This document shows, piece by piece, positions 18,142-27,584 of a stretch of DNA of 64,000 nt (within the stretch, counting starts at the first letter, position 1; every line of letters starts with the position of its first letter). The stretch comes from Pseudomonas sp. Irchel s3h14 (GTDB lineage: Bacteria; Pseudomonadota; Gammaproteobacteria; Pseudomonadales; Pseudomonadaceae). The notes beneath the pieces were generated by a model. The model saw only the letters and a program-made list of their open reading frames with translations, ran no database searches and was not told where the DNA came from. Position numbers and translations under genes: made by a program. The stretch is from contig NZ_FYDJ01000010.1 in assembly GCF_900187425.1 (NCBI RefSeq), positions 62,001 to 126,000 of the forward strand. Direction: 5' to 3'.

Positions 18142-20196
18142 ATGCTGGACGCGAACGCAACCCATATTTCCCTCACGCTGGAAGGCGTTTCCGTTGACCT
18201 TCAGGTACTCAGCTTCGTCGGTCGCGAAACCCTCAATCAGCCGTTCTGTTTCGACATCGAACTGGTCAGCGCGCGCCCCGACCTGAAACTCGAAGAGTTG
18301 CTGCACAAGCCCGGCTGCCTGACCTTCGGCGCCACCGGCAAAGGCATCATCCACGGCCTGGTGTACCGCATCGAGCAAGGCGACTCCGGCAAAAGCCTGA
18401 CCCGTTACAGCATCAGCCTGGTGCCGCAACTCGCCTACCTGCGGCACAACCATGACCAGCAGATTTTCCAGCATTTAAGTGTGCCGAAGATCATCGCGCA
18501 GGTCCTCGAAGCGCGCGGCATCCTGGCCGACGCCTACAGCTTCCAGCTCGGCGCGATCTACCCGGAACGCGATTACTGCGTGCAGTACGACGAATCCGAC
18601 CTGCATTTCATCCAGCGCCTGTGCGAAGAAGAAGGCATTCACTTCCACTTCCAGCACAGTGCCAGCGGCCACAAACTGGTGTTCGGCGATGACCAAACGG
18701 TGTTCCGCAAACTCGCGCCCGTGGCCTATCAGCAAGACTCCGGCATGGCCGCCGAGAAACCGGTGATCAAGCGCTTCAACCTGCGCCTGGAAACCCGCAC
18801 CACCCGCGTCAGCCGCCGCGACTACGACTTTGAGAAACCGCGCATCCTTCCCGAAGGCGCCGCCAAAAGCGAATTCGCCCCGGACCTGGAAGACTACGAC
18901 TACCCCGGCCGCTTCACCGACCGCGAACGCGGCAAGCAACTGGCAACCCGCGCCCTGGAACGCCATCGCAGCGACTACAAACTTGCCGAAGGCAAAGGCG
19001 ACGAGCCAACCCTGGTCAGCGGCCACTTCATGGCCCTGAGCGAACACCCGCGCGCCGAGTGGAACGACCTCTGGCTGCTGCTGGAAGTGCAGCACGAAGG
19101 CAAACAGCCGCAAGTGCTCGGCGCAAACGTCACCAGCGACGTCACCCAGAACAAAGACGATTTCCACCAGGGCTACCGCAACCGCTTCCTCGCCACCCCG
19201 TGGGACGCGCACTTCCGCCCTGCCCTCGAACACCCGAAACCCAAAGTCCTGGGCAGCCAGACCGCCATCGTCACCGGCCCTGCGGGTGAAGAAATCCACT
19301 GCGACGAGTACGGCCGCGTCAAAGTCCAGTTCCACTGGGACCGCGAAGGCCAGGCCGACGACAAGACCAGCTGCTGGCTGCGCGTCGCCACCGGCTGGGC
19401 CGGAAGCGCCTACGGCGGCATCGCCATCCCGCGCATCGGCATGGAAGTGCTGGTGTCGTTTATGGAAGGCGACCCCGACCAACCACTGATCACCGGCTGC
19501 CTGTACCACAAGGAAAACGTCGTCCCGTACGACCTGCCGGCGAACAAGACCCGCAGCACGTTCAAGACCCTGAGTTCACCGGGCGGCAAGGGTTACAACG
19601 AGTTTCGGATTGAAGACAAGAAAGGTGCGGAACAGATTTATCTGCACGCCCAGCGGGATTGGGATGAAAACATTGAGCATGATCAGAAGATTCGCATCGG
19701 CAATGAGCGGCATGACACCGTTGAGGCGAATGTTTTAAGCGAGTTCAAGGTTGAAGAGCATCGGATTACCCACCTCGACCGTAAGACTGAAACCCGGGCT
19801 AATGATCACCTGACGGTTGCCGTTACTCAGCATGTGAAGGTGGGGACGGCGCAGTTTGTTGAGGCGGGTCAGGAGATTCACTACAAAGCTGGGGAAAAGG
19901 TTGTGGTTGAGGGCGGCATGGAGCTGACGGCCAAGGCTGGCGGGAGCTTTGTGAAGATTGACGCGGGGGGCGTGACCATTAGTGGTGCGCAGGTGAAGGT
20001 CAACTCCGGCGGTGGGCCAGGTTCGGGGACGCCTGCTGCGCCGTTGTTGCCGGGGCCGATGAAGGTCGCGGATGCAGATAAGGCCGGCAAAGTCCCGATA
20101 CCACTGCCAAAACGCTTGAACGAGTCCGGAATCACTCCGTTGTGCGGCAAACAAAGCAACGGCGCCTGTAGCCGTAAGGATTGCACATGCATGTAA
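18142..20196 (+). CDS. vgrG: Type VI secretion tip protein VgrG
   Basis: 684 residues. The gp27-like N-terminal region (SFVGRETLNQPFCFDIELVS..., YCVQYDESDLHFIQRLCEEEGIHFHF) and gp5-like OB domain (VTGPAGEEIHCDEYGRVKVQ, SCWLRVATGWAG, GMEVLVSFMEGDPDQPLITG) are both complete, followed by the repetitive needle. The C-terminal extension after GGVTISGAQVKVNSGG is Pro/Gly-rich and ends with a Cys-rich tail (CSRKDCTCM), probably for cargo binding. It forms the spike that the T6SS pushes into a target cell. No other T6SS structural gene is nearby, so this is an orphan vgrG island served by a core cluster elsewhere. Overlaps the next gene by 10 bases. Confidence 0.95.
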   Translation: MLDANATHISLTLEGVSVDLQVLSFVGRETLNQPFCFDIELVSARPDLKLEELLHKPGCLTFGATGKGIIHGLVYRIEQGDSGKSLTRYSISLVPQLAYLRHNHDQQIFQHLSVPKIIAQVLEARGILADAYSFQLGAIYPERDYCVQYDESDLHFIQRLCEEEGIHFHFQHSASGHKLVFGDDQTVFRKLAPVAYQQDSGMAAEKPVIKRFNLRLETRTTRVSRRDYDFEKPRILPEGAAKSEFAPDLEDYDYPGRFTDRERGKQLATRALERHRSDYKLAEGKGDEPTLVSGHFMALSEHPRAEWNDLWLLLEVQHEGKQPQVLGANVTSDVTQNKDDFHQGYRNRFLATPWDAHFRPALEHPKPKVLGSQTAIVTGPAGEEIHCDEYGRVKVQFHWDREGQADDKTSCWLRVATGWAGSAYGGIAIPRIGMEVLVSFMEGDPDQPLITGCLYHKENVVPYDLPANKTRSTFKTLSSPGGKGYNEFRIEDKKGAEQIYLHAQRDWDENIEHDQKIRIGNERHDTVEANVLSEFKVEEHRITHLDRKTETRANDHLTVAVTQHVKVGTAQFVEAGQEIHYKAGEKVVVEGGMELTAKAGGSFVKIDAGGVTISGAQVKVNSGGGPGSGTPAAPLLPGPMKVADADKAGKVPIPLPKRLNESGITPLCGKQSNGACSRKDCTCM

Positions 20197-21050
20197 AAGC
20201 GTTGAACGCCCTCCTCGCCGAACCCCGCCATTCGTTCGAGCAACTGCCAAGAGAACCGTCGAACCAGACGCTGTGCTTCATCATCGACCGCACCCGCCAG
20301 CCTGAGGCCATGAGCCGCCTCTACCGTGTCGGCGAACCGATGAACTCCCAAGGTTTGTTCATTGGCACCGATTTCGCCGAGATCGCCGCTGACGGCCCCT
20401 TGTGGCTCAACGCTCCATGGGGCAGCCTCTTGGCCGCCGAAGCTGCAAAGCTTTGTGAAGAAAACTTTTCCGGCATCGCCCTGACCACTGACGACCCGGT
20501 CAAGGCTTTGGCCCATGCGCGCTGGCTGTTACGCGCCAACGACGGCTCCGGCGGCCAAAGCCTGCTGAGCTATCACAAGCCAAGCCTGTGGGCCGCACTG
20601 GCCTACACCGCCAGCGAAACCTCGCACCAGCTCTTCGGTCCGTGGCATCACGTCTACACCCCTGCCCCGTCTCATTTCGGTGCCGGCAACGGTAATTGGT
20701 TGGCCTGGGCCCCAACCTCGGAACTCGAATGGCTGGGCGACGTCTCAGCGTTCAACATCCCGGACGATGCACCAAAGGTTCAAGAACGATTGGGTTGGGT
20801 CTACTGGGTCGATGAGCAATACGCCGCATTTGGCGAGCCGACTGACGAAGAGCTGCCCAATGTCGCGGAAAACCTTGATGTGCTGGTCAATCACAACATC
20901 TACGAAGGCCGGCATTTGCTCAAATTGGCCCACATCGCCAATGGCCCGCTGCTCGAAACACAGCCCCAGGCCATGGCCATCCTGCAATCCAGGGAAGAGT
21001 CGTTCATCAAGGTTGAACAGCTGAAGCAACTCGCTACCAGCGCCGCCTGA
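20187..21050 (+). CDS. DUF4123 T6SS adaptor/chaperone
   Basis: 287 residues from ATG 20187, six bases after AAGGA; the frame continues upstream within vgrG, but the SD favours this start. The protein carries the DUF4123 pattern (LCFIIDRTRQPEAMSRLYRVGEPMN..., GPWLLNAPWGS-like segment, FGPWHHVYTPAPSHFGAG). DUF4123 proteins (Tap-1/TEC) load a specific effector onto the cognate VgrG and are not themselves secreted. Position between vgrG and the large effector gene, with translational overlap to vgrG, fits this role. It thus predicts the partner: the protein at 21087. Confidence 0.88.
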   Translation: MHVKALNALLAEPRHSFEQLPREPSNQTLCFIIDRTRQPEAMSRLYRVGEPMNSQGLFIGTDFAEIAADGPLWLNAPWGSLLAAEAAKLCEENFSGIALTTDDPVKALAHARWLLRANDGSGGQSLLSYHKPSLWAALAYTASETSHQLFGPWHHVYTPAPSHFGAGNGNWLAWAPTSELEWLGDVSAFNIPDDAPKVQERLGWVYWVDEQYAAFGEPTDEELPNVAENLDVLVNHNIYEGRHLLKLAHIANGPLLETQPQAMAILQSREESFIKVEQLKQLATSAA

Positions 21051-21086
21051 TGAACCCGTCCGCGTAACGAATGAATGGAAGCATTT

Positions 21087-24000
21087 ATGGAATCCAACAC
21101 CAGCGCTGTACCTACTGCACCAACAGCCGAAGAAACCTGTGCGAAGCCGCCACGGGATCTCGGTGAGCAGCCCAATGCACCTGATGAAACGCCCGGCTCT
21201 CATGACAAAGTAAAAACGCCGTGTTCAACAACCTACGGCAGCGCGATTTACGACACCGAAAATGAATCGTTCTGGCTACTGCCGGAACGCACAACTTCGG
21301 CGCTTAAAGAAGCGGCCAATGACCTGGACCAAAAAGTAAGTTCAAGCAAGTCTGCCGAGGAACGCAAAAAAGGCCTCTACAGCACAGGGTTGCTTGAATA
21401 CTTCCTCGAACCCAAATTGGGCAACTTTCTCGCGGGCGAAGAGCAAGCGCGAATGCTCGAGATTGAAACGCAATACCCAAGCATCAGTGACCTGGATGCC
21501 ACGTTGCTGGAGGCGCAGCAACAGAGAAAGGCTGCAACGCCACCGGCTCCGGCTCCCTCGACGCCTCTAACCCGACTTGAACAAGATGACATCAAAAAGT
21601 CCGAGTGGATGGCAGCGCAACAAGACGCAACGCGGGTGCACGGCGTTCATGCTGAATGGCAAAAGTTGAAGCGCACCGCCATCGTCGCCGCTAAAGAAAA
21701 GGGTTACGCCTACGAAAGTGGAAGTCTGTACTCCCCTGAATCCATTGCAGCGCGCGAGGGCGTTCAGAAATACCTAAAAGCTCGAGAAACCTTACTCAAA
21801 GAAAAAGACCTGGCCACATTAGGATCGGCTGAACTCGCGCCGCTGCTGGCTCAAGACAAAAAGCGACTAGACGAGGTCGCGACTTGCGGGGTGAATAACC
21901 AACTCCCTCTTTGTACGTACGTGCGCGATCAGGAAGCACAGCGTTTAAAAAGAAAAGCGATCTATGTTGCTTACCTTGAGTCCATTACCAGTGTCGCTCA
22001 ATACGGAATCGCCTTACCCGAATTCGCCCTGATTCCCGCGAGCGGTGCTTCGGTCGAAGGTGGCGTCGACCTGTTCAAGCAATACTTGGCGCTTGAGAAA
22101 AAGCAGACAGAGGTCAACGAACGCCTTAGCAAAAAATATAAAGGCTGGATCGAAGCAAGCGGCCGGCAGGCCAAAGCGCCGGCCAACCTTGTTTCCCTCG
22201 AGCGCGCCGAATGGGACCGTCTGCAGGCAGATAAGGAAAAGTTACGACTGCAAGCCGAGAAAAACATGGAAACCGCACCTGTTCGTCGGCATCTGTTGTG
22301 GGAGCCCGAGCAGTTCCAGGCCAAGCCGATGGACCGGCTGGTCAAGGATGGTTTTCCGCTTCATGAAATGAGCATGCTGGATGACCTCAAGAAACCGTTG
22401 ACTTACCTGAGCATGTATTCGCTTCCAAGACTTCAAGCCACCGTCAAGAACGACTGGAAAAAGGTCGGCGCCAAAGTCAAAGACTTGACCAAGCGCCCAG
22501 GCAACAGCACTGGCAAAGCCGCCACCGACAGTGAATTGAATTTGTTCGGCCAATGGCTCGTACAGGAAGGCGCTCTGCGGATCAAGGACCAGGAAAGCGA
22601 CTGGTTTTCCCCCGAAGGCTGGTTCGAGATCGAAAAGTTTTACACCTTTCTGCAAACCAAGAATTACAAAGTCACTGCCCTTGATAGTGCCGGCAGCCGC
22701 AAGGAATGGGGAGTACGCCTGCAACAGGTGTTGTTCAAAGACAACGTGCGCAAGACCTTTCGCATTTTTGATATCAGCCCCCAAGCGCAACTGGTTCGCT
22801 GCCTGACGTCGTCATCCACTGAGATCATTCACGGATCAACAAAAGTCGAAGGCCCCGCTTTTAGCCTGGCGGAAGGATTTAAAGCCTCGGCCAAAGCGTC
22901 ATTCGGCGTCGACCTCGCCCGTGGTGAAGTCGAGCTGTTTAAAGTCGATCTGCCTGAACGCAGCAAAGCCAAAGAAATCACGTTTACCTATCTAGACGGC
23001 AATAGCGTCCAGCAAACACTCAATTTGGGCCGGTTTTCGTTGTATCTCGGCGCCAAGGCCTGGGGCTATGCCGGCGCCTCGCTGCTGCTTTCCTCCGAGA
23101 TAGCGCTGGACATTGGCAACGCGGGATTCCATTTGGCTCCGCCAGAACCCGTGGTACGGACCGGAGACAAACGCGATTTCGTCCACACCGAAACCAGCGA
23201 TCAAATCAAGGGAGTCAATACAAACCTGCAAGTGCAGAATGGAGGCAAAGCCGCCTTCAATTTATTCGCCGGTTTGCAATCGGGAATCATGGTGACCGGC
23301 GCCTTGAACTGGGCCCCGCCCTCCGAAGTCGCCATGCTACAACGGGCACCCACATCGGGGTCCAAAGACTCGATGAAGACCAACGAGTGGTTCAGCCTCG
23401 CTCGTTTGACCGCCGAACTAAATGTGGCCGCAGGTTTGGGGGCAAAGGGCGAAGCGAGTATTTCGTTGCATGACGGCCGGTTGATTTTAGTACTGAAGGC
23501 TTCGTTGGTAGCCGGCCCCGGGGTGGGTGGGGCTTTCAAGTTCGAAGTGGGTTACGACGCAGTGACAGAGTTGATCAACTTGTTCCGCCGCGAGCTTTAT
23601 AAAAACAATCAAAATCCTTTCTTTTCCATCGATAAAAATACAAACGATTACATGTCCAAGCTAAATGCCTTGGCCATTTGCGGCTTTGATATGCCTATGG
23701 TCTATATCATGGGAGTGGATGCAGTCATGGCCCTTTATGAGAGTTTGACCGCTACCGGCAAGGGAGGGCCGATTGCAGATACTATTATTTATTATGGGAA
23801 CCAAGCAGAATTGGAGGAGTGGTGCGTTAACGCGATTCCGGGTGCTTTGGGTCCGCTATTAATGACTTTAATTAGTCCTGCAGACGAGTTCAGCATTATC
23901 AGTACCAATTCATCGGGCGATACAGCGAAAGCAGAACGCAAATACGACAAAAGCCAAGCGCACCTGATTCAACAAAAAGCTATTGAGCGTGTTCTTAAGT

Positions 24001-24326
24001 GGATATTAGATAACGCAAAAAAACAGAATACCGTCGATAAAGCCCAGAGCCAGTTCGAGGAGATCTGCATGTGCATGAATCGCTTTGGATTAAAGCCAGC
24101 GAATGAACGGCAATTTTATTGTGAAAATCGACTGGCGCTTGATAACTTTATGTCAGACGCAGTCCTAAGACTTGCCGATCCAGAAAACGACAAAATGCGT
24201 ACTCGATATGCTCAACATGTAAAATTGTTAGGCGCAAATAGTGACAATTACTGCCAGCGCAGCCAATTTTATGGCCGAACATATATACCCGCTGGCAAAG
24301 CCAAGTACATTGCTCCAGACCAGTAG
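21087..24326 (+). CDS. Putative T6SS effector, 1079 aa, function unknown
   Basis: ATG 21087 is preferred over 21075 because TGGAAG lies 7 bases before it. No domain of known enzymatic activity is recognised. The first 450 residues are charged and helix-rich, with long Lys/Glu/Gln stretches; the middle (about 560-830) is beta/Gly-rich, with LGAKAWGYAGASLLLSSEIA and LILVLKASLVAGPGVGGAF as amphipathic or membrane-seeking segments; the last 180 residues contain several cysteines (ICMCMNRF, FYCENR, NYCQRS). Position after VgrG and a DUF4123 adaptor, and before two exported Sel1-like proteins, marks it as cargo. The design resembles large pore-forming T6SS toxins more than a lipase or nuclease, but this is inference. 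Base composition falls clearly after about 23,600, so the C-terminal toxin part and immunity genes may have been exchanged as one unit. Confidence 0.7.
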   Translation: MESNTSAVPTAPTAEETCAKPPRDLGEQPNAPDETPGSHDKVKTPCSTTYGSAIYDTENESFWLLPERTTSALKEAANDLDQKVSSSKSAEERKKGLYSTGLLEYFLEPKLGNFLAGEEQARMLEIETQYPSISDLDATLLEAQQQRKAATPPAPAPSTPLTRLEQDDIKKSEWMAAQQDATRVHGVHAEWQKLKRTAIVAAKEKGYAYESGSLYSPESIAAREGVQKYLKARETLLKEKDLATLGSAELAPLLAQDKKRLDEVATCGVNNQLPLCTYVRDQEAQRLKRKAIYVAYLESITSVAQYGIALPEFALIPASGASVEGGVDLFKQYLALEKKQTEVNERLSKKYKGWIEASGRQAKAPANLVSLERAEWDRLQADKEKLRLQAEKNMETAPVRRHLLWEPEQFQAKPMDRLVKDGFPLHEMSMLDDLKKPLTYLSMYSLPRLQATVKNDWKKVGAKVKDLTKRPGNSTGKAATDSELNLFGQWLVQEGALRIKDQESDWFSPEGWFEIEKFYTFLQTKNYKVTALDSAGSRKEWGVRLQQVLFKDNVRKTFRIFDISPQAQLVRCLTSSSTEIIHGSTKVEGPAFSLAEGFKASAKASFGVDLARGEVELFKVDLPERSKAKEITFTYLDGNSVQQTLNLGRFSLYLGAKAWGYAGASLLLSSEIALDIGNAGFHLAPPEPVVRTGDKRDFVHTETSDQIKGVNTNLQVQNGGKAAFNLFAGLQSGIMVTGALNWAPPSEVAMLQRAPTSGSKDSMKTNEWFSLARLTAELNVAAGLGAKGEASISLHDGRLILVLKASLVAGPGVGGAFKFEVGYDAVTELINLFRRELYKNNQNPFFSIDKNTNDYMSKLNALAICGFDMPMVYIMGVDAVMALYESLTATGKGGPIADTIIYYGNQAELEEWCVNAIPGALGPLLMTLISPADEFSIISTNSSGDTAKAERKYDKSQAHLIQQKAIERVLKWILDNAKKQNTVDKAQSQFEEICMCMNRFGLKPANERQFYCENRLALDNFMSDAVLRLADPENDKMRTRYAQHVKLLGANSDNYCQRSQFYGRTYIPAGKAKYIAPDQ

Positions 24327-24342
24327 AAACTGAGGACAACAC

Positions 24343-25323
24343 ATGCGCCAAAAATTCACATTCGTTACTGTAGTTTTTTCCCTGCTTTTTTCTTGCCAAT
24401 TGCTTGCAAAGCCTACGGCTGAATTGAATGCAGCCAAGCAAACAGGAATAGCTCTTTACAATCAGTACAAGATGGCGCCTGCAATACAGCATTTGACGAT
24501 AGCTGCAAAAGGTGGGGATGCGGAATCCCAGTACTATTTAGCTGAATCAATTAGAAATACAAAACGCTACATGACCGAGGATGCGCAAAAGTGGTACGAG
24601 GAATCGGCGAACCAAAATAACGTTTATGCGATGATACAGCTCGGACGAAGTGGTGATAATCTCTGTGTCAACATGGGCAACTGCCCTGAAAGCACAAAAA
24701 CACCGGCGCAATGGTTGAAAGGCGCGCTAGATTTGACGAAACCTGTTGCTGAAAGTGGTGATCCCGAAGCGATGTACTTAATGTATGAACTAACGCTTAA
24801 GGAGGAATGGCTTGAGAAATCTGCAAATTCTGGATATGCATTAGCTCAATACTGGATGGCAATTGGAACTAGGCAAGGAGACGGTTTCTTCTTGCCATGG
24901 AAGCGGCATGAGGCAATTGGAAATTGGCTGAAACTATCTGCAGAAGGAGGATACCCCCCTGCAATGATGGAATACGCTGCGTTTATTTATGAAGATCAAG
25001 GTGATTTAACAGTCGCTCGCCATTGGATTGTCGAAGCAGCTAAAAAAGGGTACAAGTCAGGCGTCAGCAGTTACGGCGCATATTCAGCCCATTCACCATC
25101 GCTTTTTGACTTCCCATTAGATAGGGTTAAAGGTTATGCACTGACCTCGCTACTATCTGAACTTGACGGTGGCGGAGATGTACAGGTTTACGTAAATGAA
25201 ACCCTTCCGGAAATTGCCGAAAAAATGACACCAGAACAAATTTCAGAAGCTAACGAATTTGCAAAAAACTGGAAAGCGACTCATCCACCTCTGTCGTTTT
25301 TTCCGGAAAAGTTGAGCCGTTAA
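24343..25323 (+). CDS. Exported Sel1-repeat-like protein, probable immunity protein (first copy)
   Basis: 326 residues. A Sec signal peptide (KFTFVTVVFSLLFSCQLLAK) is followed by Sel1-like/TPR repeats with the A-x2-G-x2-A-Q-Y-x-L/W pattern (GGDAESQYYLAESIR, NNVYAMIQLGRSG, SGYALAQYWMAIG, GGYPPAMMEYAAF). Such solenoids bind protein partners. Lying 16 bp after the putative effector and being directed to the periplasm, it is best explained as the immunity protein, which implies that the toxin acts in the periplasm or on the inner membrane from that side. AT-rich relative to neighbours. A close paralogue follows directly. Confidence 0.65.
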   Translation: MRQKFTFVTVVFSLLFSCQLLAKPTAELNAAKQTGIALYNQYKMAPAIQHLTIAAKGGDAESQYYLAESIRNTKRYMTEDAQKWYEESANQNNVYAMIQLGRSGDNLCVNMGNCPESTKTPAQWLKGALDLTKPVAESGDPEAMYLMYELTLKEEWLEKSANSGYALAQYWMAIGTRQGDGFFLPWKRHEAIGNWLKLSAEGGYPPAMMEYAAFIYEDQGDLTVARHWIVEAAKKGYKSGVSSYGAYSAHSPSLFDFPLDRVKGYALTSLLSELDGGGDVQVYVNETLPEIAEKMTPEQISEANEFAKNWKATHPPLSFFPEKLSR

Positions 25324-25325
25324 CA

Positions 25326-26300
25326 TTGATTAAGAAAAGTCTATTTGCCGCACTGTTGATTATTGCGCTTGCAAATCCAGCATCCGCCGAACTTTCCTCG
25401 GAACAGCAAGCAGCAAAAACACAGGGCATAACTTTCTACAATCAATACAAAGCTGTTTCTGCCACCCCCTTCCTGACCATTGCTGCGGAAGCCGGCGATC
25501 ACGAAGCACAGTATTATCTGGGAGAATCGCTCAGGAGGAAAAACCACTATATTAATCCTGAAGCTCGGAAATGGTACGAGGCGTCCGCTGCCCAAGGTGA
25601 TCTATACGCAATGATTCAACTTGGGCGCATAGTGAAGGATCTTTGCACACTTTCAGACAACTGCCCTCCTAATCAAAAAATGCCAGTCGAGTGGTTAAAT
25701 CAAGCTGAAAAAATAGCATTGCCGAAAGCGATCCAGGGCGACGCGGATGCCATGTATATTATGTACGAATTGACCTTGGACGAATCATGGCTTGAAAAAT
25801 CCGCTATAGCGGGCCATGCACTGTCTCAATATTGGATGGGCGTAATCTATAAACAAGAAAAAGGCTTTTTCTTACCTTGGAAGCGAGGAGAAGAGGTTGA
25901 GAAATGGTTTAAAGCATCTGCCGAAGGTGGCAATCCAAGATCGATGATGGAATATGGAGCGATTTTGTTTGAGAAAGGAAACATTGAAGGTTATCGGTAT
26001 TGGAATGAACAAGCGGCTTTAGCAGGCTATGCATCCACTGTCTATGGTTATGGATCAGACCTTGCCCACGAACCGGACCTGTATGGCTTCCCATTCGACA
26101 TTATTAAAGGATATGCACTTATATATTTGCTGGGGGAGCTAGATGGCGGCGGTGGTTTGCGGGAGATGGCCGAAAGTAAACTCCAAAAAATTGCCGAAAA
26201 AATGACATCTGAACAGATAGTAGAAGCTAAAGAGTTTGCGAAAGAATGGAAGGCGACTCAAGCCCCCCTGTCATTCTTTCCTGACAAGCTGAATCTCTAA
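25326..26300 (+). CDS. Exported Sel1-repeat-like protein, probable immunity protein (second copy)
   Basis: 324 residues, beginning with TTG at 25326, two bases after the upstream stop, so translation is probably coupled. Signal peptide KKSLFAALLIIALANPASA then Sel1-like repeats that align along the whole length with the first copy (SFFPDKLNL versus SFFPEKLSR at the end; FFLPWKR in both). Tandem, diverged immunity genes are common downstream of T6SS effectors and often protect against different alleles of the toxin. No alternative function is suggested by motifs. Low GC, as in the first copy. Confidence 0.62.
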   Translation: MIKKSLFAALLIIALANPASAELSSEQQAAKTQGITFYNQYKAVSATPFLTIAAEAGDHEAQYYLGESLRRKNHYINPEARKWYEASAAQGDLYAMIQLGRIVKDLCTLSDNCPPNQKMPVEWLNQAEKIALPKAIQGDADAMYIMYELTLDESWLEKSAIAGHALSQYWMGVIYKQEKGFFLPWKRGEEVEKWFKASAEGGNPRSMMEYGAILFEKGNIEGYRYWNEQAALAGYASTVYGYGSDLAHEPDLYGFPFDIIKGYALIYLLGELDGGGGLREMAESKLQKIAEKMTSEQIVEAKEFAKEWKATQAPLSFFPDKLNL

Positions 26301-26342
26301 GGCCAATTGGATGTCGCCTGACCAGCATGCTACCAATCCGCA

Positions 26343-26404
26343 AAAGTAGGAAGCAGCAAAATAGAAAGAATTGATTCTTCCTAAAGTCTTACTGCTTCCA
26401 CTTT
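26343..26404. other. Stem-loop after the T6SS island
   Basis: AAAGT-GGAAGCAG (one bulged base) pairs with CTGCTTCC-ACTTT, and AAGAATTGATTCTT forms an inner hairpin. There is no T tract, so it may be a transcript-end structure or a boundary remnant. Confidence 0.4.
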
Positions 26405-26418
26405 CTTACCGCATAGCG

Positions 26419-26715
26419 TCAGACCGGCGCCTTCCACCCCATCATCTGCTGCTGCGCAACCAGCAGCAAATCGCACCCATCTTGCGTCAGCAGATAAAGC
26501 GCGTGAGTAATGTGCGGAATATCTTGAACATCACCGTTCTTGAAGCATTGGCAATGGAGCGTTTCAAGTAACTGGCTGGCGGCTCGGACACGCTGTAAAG
26601 CCGCTTCGAGAATGTCTTGGGGATTGGCCTCGGTATCGATGACCATTGGGTTTGTGTCGGTAACGCTGCTTTTGATTGAGCGATAGCGATCGGGGAATGG
26701 ATTTATCGTTGGCAT
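26419..26715 (-). CDS. DUF6124 (DUF3077-like) small protein
   Basis: 98 residues from ATG 26715. The second half (ILEAALQRVRAASQLLETLHC, DIPHITHALYLLTQDGCDLLLVAQQQM) has the helical pattern of small DUF6124/DUF3077 proteins, which occur in multiple copies in Pseudomonas genomes and have no known function. It is soluble and has no signal peptide. The open frame extends 27 codons upstream, but that part has no family similarity. Convergent with the T6SS island and separated from it by the stem-loop at 26343-26404. Confidence 0.65.
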   Translation of the reverse strand: MPTINPFPDRYRSIKSSVTDTNPMVIDTEANPQDILEAALQRVRAASQLLETLHCQCFKNGDVQDIPHITHALYLLTQDGCDLLLVAQQQMMGWKAPV

Positions 26716-27090
26716 AGTAATTACTCGATGATTAGTAAATAACCGCCAGTACCGTGACCAAACGATGGGAGGCGGACTGTGTGCAGGCTTGGTCAACCGA
26801 CACCATCAAATCGGTTCGCCCGAAGGCGTCCAGCACACAGCCGCCATTGCAACGCACTACGAGGACATAGATGTCCGCAGCGCGAATGATGGCACACATA
26901 TGCGTGATGGCATCAGGTGACCAAACCTGCTCGCTGATTTTGCAGCGAGGTCAAACAGTAAACGCTGGCAGCTTGCCGGCGAAAGACGACAAAGAGTCCG
27001 ACCGTGTAGGAACGGGCCGAACCTCCCTCAGTTTTTTTACCTACATGAAACCTCTGTCAGAAACCTCCTCACGACAGGCGGCATTCAATC
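26716..27090. other. Intergenic region without recognisable gene
   Basis: A 105-codon frame crosses part of it (26871-27185), but it has no ribosome-binding site and mixed composition, so it is not called. No promoter or repeat could be assigned in this part. Confidence 0.4.
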
Positions 27091-27137
27091 GGGTTAACCA
27101 TCGCTTAACCCCGCGGTCCAAAACTTTACTGGACCGC
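27091..27137. promoter_or_regulatory. Two adjacent inverted repeats upstream of the DUF2790 gene
   Basis: GGGTTAA (27091-27097) and TTAACCC (27105-27111) are perfect 7-bp arms; immediately after, GCGGTCCA (27113-27120) and TGGACCGC (27130-27137) are perfect 8-bp arms. They lie 87-133 bases before the start at 27224, where operators are expected. The regulators are unknown. Confidence 0.45.
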
Positions 27138-27223
27138 ACGCCCTCAGAGTTCTCTGACGCCCAGTGCGGCAGGTTCGACGCCTAAACGTCGAGCTGACTT
27201 TAAGCCTGCATCGGAGATCGTTC

Positions 27224-27493
27224 ATGAACATGCGCACCTTGCTGATCACCACTGCCCTCGCCTGCACCGCGTTTGCCGGCCTGGCCCAGGCCAATGACAC
27301 TTCGAGCTCCCAAGCGGTGCCTTACCACTACGGTATGCCGCTGCACGTGGGCAAGGTCATTACCTTGACCGAACCGTCTACGCTGGACTGCAAAGTGGTC
27401 ACAGCCGACATGAAGTACATCGATAGCACCTCGGGCAAGCCTGCGGAAATCTCCTACCGTAAACTTTCCGACGCTTGCAGTTATCAGAACTGA
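27224..27493 (+). CDS. DUF2790 periplasmic protein
   Basis: 89 residues from ATG 27224, 7 bases after GGAG. Signal peptide (MNMRTLLITTALACTAFAGLAQA) then the DUF2790 pattern: PYHYGMPLHVGKVITL, a Cys in LDCKVV, MKYIDSTSGKP, and a final Cys in LSDACSYQN, which probably form a disulphide in the periplasm. DUF2790 proteins are small and common in Pseudomonas, often stress- or metal-responsive, without established role. The gene stands alone and has two palindromes upstream. Confidence 0.85.
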   Translation: MNMRTLLITTALACTAFAGLAQANDTSSSQAVPYHYGMPLHVGKVITLTEPSTLDCKVVTADMKYIDSTSGKPAEISYRKLSDACSYQN

Positions 27494-27584
27494 CGGAAAG
27501 GTCTGATTCAACACTTTGCGGTATTCCTGTGAGGGGTTCTGGCGCTATGCTCTGCGCCTCCCCCCACTGCCGCAAGGATTCGCC

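Noticed and set aside
26871..27185. Open frame of 105 codons before the DUF2790 gene
   Set aside because: No ribosome-binding site, unusual composition and it crosses the two palindromes in the promoter region.
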